A program made the translations under genes and the position numbers. From Arenicola marina (lineage: Eukaryota; Annelida; Polychaeta; Arenicolidae): 64,000 bases of DNA. Positions 48,977-60,900 of the stretch are shown piece after piece. Every line of letters starts with the position of its first letter. The first letter of the stretch is position 1. The notes under the pieces were generated by a model. The model saw only the letters and a program-made list of their open reading frames with translations, was not told the origin of the DNA and did no database searches. The stretch spans positions 28,204,254 through 28,268,253 of the forward strand of contig OZ025260.1 of NCBI GenBank assembly GCA_964019135.1, given 5' to 3'.

Positions 48977-51900
48977 GACTTAAGCCATGAGGACATTTGG
49001 AAAAGCTGAGCTTGGTGCTGTCACTTTCTGCGCCTCTTGCCAACCGAGTGATGAGTGTGGAGCCAATGGCTTGCCGCTTACCCCTAACAGCATCAGAATA
49101 CTGGGCCGCTTCCAGAGGCTCAAGGGCATCCATCACCAGAACTTGGCCAGATATGTTCACCTTACAAGATCCAAGCATGGTCAGTTCATCTCTGATATTT
49201 CCTCATGCAATAGTTTAATGTTCTAAATGCCACAGCTGCTCATTTTGCAAGGTCCAGTGCTACAGTGCCTTCTACGCTAGCAGCACCACCCATCAGGCAT
49301 GTGGCCTTTGCCTTTCCTCTCCCTAACCAGAATCTGGGCCAATGTCCAGTTAATGTATATGTAGTTTACTTATTAACAATTCTTATGCTCCATGTTCTCC
49401 GTCAGTCAAGTAGTTTTATGTATTCAATGTCTTATTTACCAAACCCATGCCCTTGTTTCTTAATTCAAACAGAAATATATTTTGGGCTTTTCAGAGCGAC
49501 TTCTTGTTGTTTCGGAATTTTACAAAAATAACCTATCTTTGGAGTCTCGGTCAGGAAAGTATAGTGCGTAAGTATGTCGCCTATTGTGATGACGTTACTA
49601 ATGTAATTAAATACAAACAACACATGTAACTAACAACACTTTTTTTCGTATTTATTGTTGTAATTTGAAGGAACTTCTCCCGTTCAATATGAAGTGTTTG
49701 GCTTGTCACCGTGATAATTATACTGTGGACGAGAATTAGTTGTTGCCGAAACTTGGGTTATGCAGTAGAACCCATGCTACAATATAGGGCACATTATACA
49801 TAGATATATATAGGTCTTCATGTATATATAAATATAACAGTGGTTTTTGGGATACCGGTTTAGCACCTCTGTGATTCATCCAACACCAATACTTGCTTGT
49901 CACTCGGTGGGTAGAGCTGGGGAGCTGGTGGAGCTGGCGTTTGGAGTGCTGCAAGGCTTGGCTCACCTCAACCAGACAGGTCTCGTCCATCGATGTCTGT
50001 CTCCTGCAAACATACTCCTCGATCCCGAGGTAATTAAGTCCCCTTTCCTTCCCACATATTAACAATGTCAATGTGATCGATAACAATCTTACCATTAGGT
50101 GGAATAGGGTGGGACGATCGAGTCCTAACTTGGTACATCTTCCATGTTAACTCCCCCATTATTATTGTTATTGTAACATGTACTACGTATAGTTAATTAC
50201 ATGAGCTATTTTGGTTCTCGCTACAATGAAGGAACCACCGCGAATTCATGAATACTGTTATTGGCATGGTTGCTGTTTTTGTTTTGCAGTCTAACGTGCT
50301 GTTGGCCAACTATGGGATGTACGACATGACTCACTATGGGGCAGATGTGGAACCACCGCGAATTCATGAATACTGTTATTGGCATGGTTGCTGTTTTTGT
50401 TTTGCAGTCTAACGTGCTGTTGGCCAACTATGGGATGTACGACATGACTCACTATGGGGCAGATGTGGAACCACCGCGAATTCATGAATACTGTTATTGG
50501 CATGGTTGCTGTTTTTGTTTTGCAGTATAACGTGCTCTTGGCCAACTATGGGATGTACGACATGACTCACTATGGGGCGGATGTGGCGTTCCCTATCGGG
50601 TAAGGCTTCCTCTGACACTCACACACACCGCGCTCAAAACCAGCCACTGATTCATTTCCTATCCTTACCAGGGGCCGGCCCGGTAGCTCAGTGGGTTAGA
50701 GGGCTCGCCTTCAGTGCTCTCAAGCCTCCTGAGAGCCTAACGGCGCGTGGATCGGTGGCTCGAGCCCCGCTGTGGCCATGTCTGTGTGGTCGCAGGATAA
50801 AGATCCCATATCCTTCTTCGCAAAGAGTAGGGGGTTACCCCCAGGGACATGGCTCCACTCTCCCTTCCTTTTCCCATGGACGCAATATGACCAAAAGTGG
50901 TTAAAGCATCCTGAATATACAACCTATCCTTATCCTATTTATGTCAAAGTGGGTTCGACATGTTCACACGTGTTCAGCGCAATGGTAATTGTTGGTATAT
51001 TACACGGCACGTGGATCGGTGGTCCAAGTCCTGCTGTGGTCAGGTCTTTGTGTTCGCAGGATAAAGATCCCATGTCCTTCTTCGCAAATACAGATTGTTT
51101 TACATAACTTTGAACTAGTTTATCACAAATAATACAACGACGACTTCGTGCGCATTTTATGCCATATATGTGTTATTAAATAATGAATAATTAGCAGGAA
51201 AATAACTACTATTAGGTTACGTGTGCCTTGCATTATAGTACATTTATTAGGTTGCGTGTGCCTTGCATTATAATACATTTATTAGGTTGCGTGTGCCTTG
51301 CATTATAGTACATTTGTTAGGTTACGTGTGCCTTGCATTATAGTACATTTATTAGGTTGCGTGTGCCTTGCATTATAATACGTTTATTAATGATGCTAAA
51401 TAACAGGTATGTATTCAAAGATTCAATATCATTTATTCATCAAAGCGGCAATATTTATTCATTTTATCATTTATTTCGACCAGGAAAGCAACAACAATAC
51501 AATACATCATACAGCAAAAACGAAAAAAATATAATCCCTGGCCGAGGAGACCACCATTATGACATAGTCGCTGGCATGGTGAAAAATCATGCATATTGCA
51601 TGAATGAACATAAAAGGAAAGTTAAACACGACTTTGACACATGAGACTGTCTGAAGTTAAATACCGCTATCGTGAGCGCCACCTGGAGTTGTTGTAATGC
51701 AGACGAATGATCTAACTGTAACTTATGTAATTCTCTTTTCGTGCCGTCTGGTGGCGCCACTGCAGCGTCACCAAGTACCTGGCCCCTGAGGTGTTCGCGC
51801 AAGGACCCGTCCAGCTCACAGAGTTTGACCCCACATCGGACGAGCCCCGGCGCGTGGCGCAGCCGCCGTCCGGCCCTAAAGTGGACGTCTGGTCTCTGGG

Positions 51901-54900
51901 CCTCTGTCTGCTCGAGGCGTACTTGGTGCGTGCATCGACAGGATAGATCTATGTCACACTTAATGGCTTTGAAAGCTTAATCTTTGCCTCAGAGAAGTGT
52001 AATTTGTGTCCACCCCAGATGGCTGTACTGCCAATAATGCCCCACTGTGGATTGTTGTCGTTATTTGTTATTTCCCTTACATAATCCTCCTTTTGTTTCA
52101 AATGATTCTCCTTTATTTACGATGATTCTTTTTGTGTTCACACGGATTCTAGTTTTGTTTACAATGATTCTCTTTCAGGGCATTGCATTGTGGGAAGAAC
52201 TGACGATTCAAAAGATCTTCCGTAATATTGTGGATCTGGCCTTAGCGAAAGGTAAACGGTTAAGTGTCTTTGAAGTGTGTTATTATTGCCTGCCTACCTC
52301 TCTTTTTAAATAATTATATTATAAGTGGTGGTTTATATATACATTGTCGTTACCACTTGAGCCAAAGCTTCAATGTAAGCAACATTTTAGTAATGCAGGA
52401 TGAAACGATTTTTTTTTATGTCTGTACCAAAATATATGTTACGCCACCATCCCCCTTTGTTACGCCACCATATCCCATTATTACGCCACCATCCCCCATT
52501 GTTACGCCACCATCCCCCATTGTTACGCGACCACCCCCCATTGTTTCGCCACCATCCCCCATTGTTACGCCACCATCCCCCATTGTTACGCGACCACCCC
52601 CCATTATTACGCGACCACCCCCCATTGTTTCGCCACCATCCCCCATTGTTACGCCACCATCCCCCATTGTTACGCGACCACCCCCATTGTTACGCGACCA
52701 TCCCCCATTGTTACGCGACCACCCCCCATTATTACGCGACCACCCCCCATTGTTACACCAACCATCCCCCATTGTTACGCGACCATCCCCCATTGTTACG
52801 CGACCATCCCCCATTGTTACGCGACCATCCCCCATTGTTACACCAACCATCCCCCATTGTTACGCCACCATCCCCCATTGTTACGCCACCATCCCCCATT
52901 GTTACGCCACCATCCCCCATTGTTACGCCACCATCTCTCATTGTTGTAGATTCGACGCCCCTAGATGAGATTCTCAAGCAGCACGGCATGGTCGACAGGG
53001 AAAAGGTATGTAGACCTTGTCGAACGCAGAGGGCGTTCCGCTTAAACTATAGTCCTTCTGCCCCGCGTCAAATTTTTACCATCAGAATTATCCTTCATAC
53101 GCAAAAACTGAACACCGCTGTTTAGTATTTGCTATGCTACTGGTACGGTACCGGACTAATGCATTCAATTTTGATTAAATTAGGAGCCATGTTACATTCT
53201 ATCTATGTTTCAAGGTCGTGACGCGCTTTGAACTTTGACCCCGTGTTATTTTAAAACCTTAGTTTTGCTTACCTCTTCTATTTTGATCGCACGACAGCAG
53301 CATGTCTATATTTTTCAAATTCTGCAAAAAATACAACCACAACAACCCTTAAAAATCATTCATGATCCCAGGATAGTTGACGTCAACCGTGAGGTGGGCG
53401 GTTACGTGGGGCAGAGGTGATGTGAGGAACGCGCTCTCTCTGCTGGCAGAGTGTGGGACCCGGCATAGAGGCGACAGGGGTCCATGAATATGTCTGATAT
53501 ATATTTGCAGGTTATGTTAATGTATATGTCTAATTATATGTGCAGGTTATGTTAATGTATATGTCTACTATATATTTGCAGGTTATGTTAATGTATATGT
53601 CTAATTATATGTGCAGGAGATACCGCAGGAAGTCGTCACCTTGCTCAAGCTCTGCCTCACAGTGTCGCCATCCAGAAGGTTAGTGACGTCATCGGGTTTG
53701 ATTGGTTGGTTGTATATTCAGGACGCTTTACCGCTTTTGGTCATATCGCGTTAATGGGAGAAGGAAGGGAGAGTGGAGCCATGTCCCCGGGGGTAACCCC
53801 CTACTCTTTACGAAGAAAGACTTGGAATCTTTATCCTGCGACCACACAGACATGGCCACAGCGGGGCCCGAACCACCGACCCACGTGCCGTTAGGCTCTC
53901 AGGTGGCCCATCGGGTTTGAGTCACCCTCCCGTAAGCTAATGGGTTAATTGATGTCGAGTAGAGCAGGAGCAAATATTATTGAGGAGAAAAGCAAAATTC
54001 TGTAAGCGTGGTCTGTGAAAACGATGCTTTAATTTATGACTCCATTTAAATCTATCGAAATATTGACTCACGTTAGAAATATTGCTATCCTAAGATCGCT
54101 TTCCACATACAACTACCACAAAATATGCCGTGGGTTTACGTTTTACTTCTTGCATATAAATTCAAAAAAGATAGATTTGTAGGATCTGTAGCCAGCCAAC
54201 CTATAATTCCCGATGTCTGTTGGCGTTGTATTTGAAATAAGGCGCCCCCAAACGGCATCCAAGGAAAGTATATACTCCATGGATTGTTTCAGGCCACTGC
54301 CATCAGAGCTACTGGAGTTGCCAATGTTTAAAGGCCTAGCGAAGAAACAGGTACGTTTAGTGCTGTGTGTTAAACAGGTAGGCTCCATGCTGCATGTTAT
54401 AACAAGTACGCCCCGTGCTGCCTGGTTAAACGTTTCGTTCTTTTGTCAAAAGGGAATTAGCGGCTGTTACTAAAATGTGGAACGGTATTGTTTCCCGGTA
54501 TCTCCTCGACCCGGGTTTATAACCTTTTCCTTTCTTCTCTATGCTGTATTGTATTGTTGTTTTCCTGGCCGAAATAAATGATGATTCGCTCGTTTTCATT
54601 ATAAGTTTGTAGAAGCGTTGGCCAGCATCATTTCTCGTTTAATTCACAGTTATCAGTATACTATTATGGTCCAGATAAGGCGGTCAAATGACTCACCATT
54701 ATACTTCGAATAAAGGAGCGTTTGTGCCAAGTACGGAGTATGGGGTAAGAACTTAAGTTCATTCTCATCTCTGCGTCTATTATTGGTGTCGATATATTAT
54801 ATATGTATATATGGATACCAATAACAGATGCAGATATCATTTGTTCTATATATAGATATATATGTACACACTGTCTTCCAGAAGACCCCAGTCAATGGGT

Positions 54901-57900
54901 TCTACATGTTCTCTGCCAAGCTGCGCTGTGCACACCTTGATGTACCCACCCTGGACGAGGACTGCCCAGGTACGTCCGCCCGCGTGGTCCACTGGCTGGT
55001 CACTCTGGAGTGTCCACGTGGTCCACCGGCTGGTCACTGTCGAGTGTCCACGTGGTTCACCGGCTGGTCACTGTGGAGTGTCCACGTGGCTTACAGGCTG
55101 GTCACTGTGGAGTGTCCACGTGGTCCACCGGTTGGTCATTGTGGAGTGTTCACGTGGTCCACAGGCTGATCACTGTGGAGTGTCCACGTGGTCCACCGGC
55201 TGGTCACTGTGGAGTGTCCACGTGGCTTACAGGCTGGTCACTGTGGAGTGTCCACGTGGTCCACCGGCTTGTCACTGTGGAGTGTCCACGTGGCTTACAG
55301 GCTGATCACTGTGGAGTGTCCACGTGGTCCACCGGCTGGTCACTGTGGAGTGTCCACGTGGCTTACAGGCTGATCACTGTGGAGTGTCCACGTGGTCCAC
55401 CGGCTGGTCACTGTGGAGTGTCCACGTGGTCCACCGGCTGGTCACTGTGGAGTGTCCACGTGGCTTACAGGCTGGTCACTGTGGAGTGTCCACGTGGTCC
55501 ACCGGCTTGTCACTGTGGAGTGTCCACGTGGCTTACAGGCTGATCACTGTGGAGTGTCCACGTGGTCCACCGGCTGATCACTGTGGAGTGTTCACGTGGT
55601 CCACCGGCTGGTCACTGTGGAGTGTCCACGTGGTCCACCGGCTGGTCACTGTGGAGTGTCCACGTGGTCCACCGGCTGGTCACTGTGGAGTGTCCACGTG
55701 GTCCACCGGCTGGTCACTGTGGAGTGGCCACGTGGTCCACCGGCTGGTCACTGTGGAACGTCCACGTGGTCCACCGGCTGGTCACTGGAGTGTCCACGTG
55801 GTCCACAGGCTGATTACTGTGGACTGACCACGTGGTCCACCGGCTGGTCACTGTGGAGTGTCCACGTGGTCCACCGGCTGGTCACTGTGGAGTGTCCACG
55901 TGGCTTACAGGCTGATCACTGTGGAGTGTCCACGTGGTCCACCGGCTGGTCACTGTGGAGTGTCCACGTGGCTTACAGGCTGATCACTGTGGAGTGTCCA
56001 CGTGGTCCACCGGCTGGTCACTGTGGAGTGTCCACGTGGTCCACCGGCTGATCACTGTGGAGTGTCCACGTGGTCCACCGGCTGGTCACTGTGGAGTGTC
56101 CACGTGGTCCACCGGCTGGTCACTGTGGAGTGTCCACGTGGTCCACAGGCTGGTCACTGTGGACTGACCACGTGGTCCACAGGCTGATCACTGTGGAGTG
56201 TCCACGTGGTCCACCGGCTGGTCACTGGAGTGTCCACGTGGTCCACAAGCTGATCACTGTGGACTGACCACGTGGTCCACCGGCTGGTCACTGTGGAGTG
56301 GCCACGTGTGTCTAGTGTACTGACCCATGCACCGCTCGGTGTTCTCCCCAAGTAGCTACTGCGGAGTTATCCTTCATAGCCCTCGCGGTGAAACCTATTG
56401 TTCTGGTATCGACCAGAGGGTGATGTTTTGGAAGATAAGTTGAATAGTTCGACCGACCATTTCCGATTTAAATACGTGTGTCTCATGTGTATGTGTGTGT
56501 TTCCCATGTGTATGTCCCATGTGTCTGTGTGTGTGTCCCATGTGTATGTGTAGGTGTCCCATGTGTCTGTGTGTGTGTCCCATGTGTATGTGTAGGTGTC
56601 CCATGTGTATGTGTAGGTGTCCCATGTGTCTGTGTGTGTGTCCCATGTGTATGTGTGTGTGTCCCATGTGTATGTGTAGGTGTCCCATGTGTCTGTGTGT
56701 GTGTCCCATGTGTATGTGTAGGTGTCCCATGTGTATGTGTAGGTGTCCCATGTGTCTGTGTGTGTGTCCCATGTGTATGTGTAGGTGTCCCATGTGTATG
56801 TGTAGGTGTCCCATGTGTATGTGTAGGTGTCCCATGTGTATGTGTAGGTGTCCCATGTGTATGTGTAGGTGTCCCATGTGTATGTGTAGGTGTCCCATGT
56901 GTATGTGTAGGTGTCCCATGTGTATGTGTAGGTGTCTCATGTGTCTGTGTGTGTGTCCCATGTGTATGTGTAGGTGTCCCATGTGTCTGTGTGTGTGTCC
57001 CATGTGTATGTGTAGGTGGTCCATGTGTATGTCCCATGTGTATGTGTGTGTGTGTGTGTGTATGTGGTCCATGTGAATGTGCCCCACGTGTATGATTGAT
57101 TGTGTAGGTGTCCCATGTGTGTGTTTCCCATTGTAGTGGCCGCGGCGGGCGAGGACTACTTGAGCGAGCGCAGTATCGACGAGGTCTTCTACCTGTGGCT
57201 GCGGGCCGGTGGGGATCTGGAGGCTGTCCTCAAGAAAGCCGCTCTCATCCGCAACCAGACGCCAGTCACCAAGCTAGCCAGGTAGGGTGGCTGTACCAGG
57301 CGCCGTGCGCACGCCAGGGCTTACAGACTAAGTGGCCAGGTAGGGTGGCTGTACCAGGCGCCGTGCGCACGCCAGGTCTTACAGACCAAGTGGCCAGGTA
57401 GGGTGGCTGTACCAGGCGCCGTGCGCACGCCAGGGCTTACAGACTAAGTGGCCAGGTAGGGTGGCTGTACCAGGCGCCGTGCGCACGCCAGGGCTTACAG
57501 ACTAAGTGGCCAGGTAGGGTGGCTGTACCAGGCGCCGTGCGCACGCCAGGTCTTACAGACCAAGTGGCCAGGTAGGGTGGCTGTACCAGGCGCCGTGCGC
57601 ACGCCAGGGCTTACAGACTAAGTGGCCAGGTAGGGTGGCTGTACCAGGCGCCGTGCGCACGCCAGGGCTTACAGACTAAGTGGCCAGGTAGGGTGGCTGT
57701 ACCAGGCGCCGTGCGCACGCCAGGTCTTACAGACCAAGTGGCCAGGTAGGGTGGCTGTACCAGGCGCCGTGCGCACGCCAGGGCTTACAGACTAAGTGGC
57801 CAGGTAGGGTGGCTGTACCAGGCGCCGTGCGCACGCCAGGGCTTACAGACTAAGTGGCCAGGTAGGGTGGCTGTACCAGGCGCCGTGCGCACGCCAGGTC

Positions 57901-60900
57901 TTACAGACCAAGTGGCCAGGTAGGGTGGCTGTACCAGGCGCCGTGCGCACGCCAGGTTTTACAGACCAAGTGGCCGGGTAGGGTGGCTGTACCCGGCGCC
58001 GTGCGCACGCCAGGTCTTACAGACCAAGTGGCCAGGTAGGGTGGCTGTACCAGGCGCCGTGCGCACGCCAGGTCTTACAGACCAAGTGGCCAGGTAGGGT
58101 GGCTGTACCCAGTGCCGTGCGCACGCCAGGTCTTACAGACCATGTGGCCAGGTAGGGTGGCTGTACCAAGCGCCGTGCGCACGCCAGGTCTTACAGACCA
58201 AGTGGCCAGGTAGGGTGGCTGTACCAGGCGCCGTGCGCACGCCAGGTCTTACAGACCAAGTGGCCAGGTAGGGTGGCTGTACCAAGCGCCGTGCGCACGC
58301 CAGGTCTTACAGACCAAGTGGCCGGGTAGGGTGGCTGTACCAAGCGCCGTGCGCACGCCAGGTCTTACAGACCAAGTGGCCAGGTAGGGTGGCTGTACCA
58401 GGCGCCGTGCGCACGCCAGGTCTTACAGACCAAGTGGCCAGGTAGGGTGGCTGTACCCAGTGCCGTGCGCACGCCAGGTCTTACAGACCAAGTGGCCAGG
58501 TAGGGTGGCTGTACCCGGCGCCGTGCGCACGCCAGGTCTTACAGACCAAGTGGCCAGGTAGGGTGGCTGTACCAAGCGCCGTGCGCACGCCAGGTCTTAC
58601 AGACCAAGTGGCCAGGTAGGGTGGCTGTACCCAGTGCCGTGCGCACGCCAGGTTTTACAAACCAAGTGGCCAGGTAGGGTGGCTGTACCAGTCGCCGTGC
58701 GCACGCCAGGTCTTACAGACCAAGTGGCCAGGTAGGGTGGCTGTACCCAGTGCCGTGCGCACGCCAGGTTTTACAACCTAAGTGGCCAGGTAGGGTGGCT
58801 GTACCAGGCGCCGTGCGCACGCCAGGTCTTACAGACCAAGCGGCCAGGTAGGGTGGCTGTACCAGGCGCCGTGCGCACGCCAGGTCTTACAGACCAAGTG
58901 GCCAGGTAGGGTGGCTGTACCAGGCGCCGTGCGCACGCCAGGTCTTACAGACCAAGTGGCCAGGTAGGGTGGCTGTACCCGGCGCCGTGCGCACGCCAGG
59001 TCTTACAGACCAAGTGGCCAGGTAGGGTGGCTGTACCAGGCGCCGTGCGCACGCCAGGTCTTACAGACCAAGTGGCCACGTAGGGTGGCTGTACCCAGTG
59101 CCGTGCGCACGCCAGGTCTTACAGACCAAGTGGCCAGGTAGGGTGGCTGTACCAGGCGCCGTGCGCACGCCAGGTCTTACAGACCATTTGGCCAGGTAGG
59201 GTGGCTGTACCCGGTGCCGTGCGCACGCCAGGTCTTACAGACCAAGTGGCCAGGTAGGGTGGCTGTACCCGGCGCCGTGCGCACGCCAGGTCTTACAGAC
59301 CAAGTGGCCAGGTAGGGTGGCTGTACCCGGTGCCGTGCGCACGCCAGGTCTTACAGACCAAGTGGCCAGGTAGGGTGGCTGTACCCGGCGCCGTGCGCAC
59401 GCCAGGTCTTACAGACCAAGTGGCCAGGTAGGGTGGCTGTACCCGGCGCCGTGCGCACGCCAGGTCTTACAGACCAAGTGGCCAGATATGGTGGCTGTAC
59501 CAAGCGCCGTGCGCACGCCAGGTCTTACAGACCATGTGGCCAGGTAGGGTGGCTGTACCCGGCGCCGTGCGCACGCCAGGTCTTACAGACCAAGTGGCCA
59601 GGTAGGGTGGCTGTACCCGGCGCCGTGCGCACGCCAGGTCTTACACACCAAGTGGCCAGGTAGGGTGGCTGTACCAGGCGCCGTGCGCACGCCAGGTCTT
59701 ACAGACCAAGTGGCCAGGTAGGGTGGCTGTACCCGGCGCCGTGCGCACGCCAGGTCTTACAGACCAAGTGGCCAGGTAGGGTGGCTGTACCAGGCGCCGT
59801 GCGCACGCCAGGTCTTACAGACCAAGCTGGCCAGGTAGGGTGGCTGTACCAGGCGCCGTGCGCACGCCAGGTCTTACAGACCAAGTGGCCGGGTAGAGTG
59901 GCTGTACCCGGCGCCGTGCGCACGCCAGGTCTTACAGACCAAGTGGCCGGGTAGGGTGGCTGTACCCGGCGCCGTGCGCACGCCAGGTCTTACAGACCAA
60001 GTGGCCAGATATGGTGGCTGTAACAAGCGCCGTGCGCACGCCAGGTCTTACAGACCAAGTGGCCAGGTAGGGTGGCTGTACCAAGCGCCGTGCGCACGCC
60101 AGGTCTTACAGACCAAGTGGCCAGGTAGGGTGGCTGTACCAAGTGCCGTGCGCACGCCAGGTCTTACAGACCAAGTGGCCAGGTAGGGTGGCTGTACCAA
60201 GCGCCGTGCGCAGGCTAGGTCCTACAGACCAAGCTGGCCAGGTAGGGTGGCTGTACCCAGCGCCGTACGCACGCCAGGTCTTACAGACCAAGTGGCCAGG
60301 TAGGGTGGCTGTACTAGGCGCCGTGCGCACGCCAGGTCTTACAGACCAAGTGGCCAGGTAGGGTGGCTGTACCAGGCGCCGTGCGCACGCCAGGTCTTAC
60401 AGACCAAGCTGGCCAGGTAGGGTGGCTGTACCAAGCGCCGTGCGCACGCCAGGTCTTACAGACCAAGTGGCCAGGTAGGGTGGCTGTACCAAGTGCCGTG
60501 CGCACGCCAGGTCTTACAGACCAAGTGGCCAGGTAGGGTGGCTGTACCAAGCGCCGTGCGCAGGCTAGGTCCTACAGACCAAGCTGGCCAGGTAGGGTGG
60601 CTGTACCCAGGCGCCGTACGCACGCCAGGTCTTACAGACCAAGTGGCCAGGTAGGGTGGCTGTACTAGGCGCCGTGCGCACGCCAGGTCTTACAGACCAA
60701 GTGGCCAGGTAGGGTGGCTGTACCAGGCGCCGTGCGCACGCCAGGTCTTACAGACCAAGCTGGCCAGGTAGGGTGGCTGTACCAGGCGCCGTGCGCACGC
60801 CAGGTCTTACCGACCATGTGGCCAGGTAGGGTGGCTGTACCAGGTGCCGTACCAGGTTTACGCCACTTCATGCAGACCAAGTGAATTTGCCATTTAGCAT

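Noticed and set aside
50676..50770. Functional tRNA gene
   Set aside because: A- and B-box-like segments are present but the cloverleaf is poor and the sequence continues into a body shared by other copies, so it is a SINE head.
52264..53125. Pro-rich frames of 234 and 241 codons
   Set aside because: They run through the 20-21-bp array in TBCK intron 6 and overlap genuine exon 7 in the wrong context.
54828..56351. Many overlapping 60-180-codon frames
   Set aside because: Products of the 34-bp intron 10 array.
56395..57095. Cys/Val-rich and His/Thr-rich frames on opposite strands
   Set aside because: Both arise from the 21-bp CATGTGTATGTGTAGGTGTCC repeat next to a real TBCK acceptor.
57256..60860. 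CRISPR-like array
   Set aside because: Repeats are contiguous with no unique spacers, the genome is animal, and the unit is an exon-intron junction.
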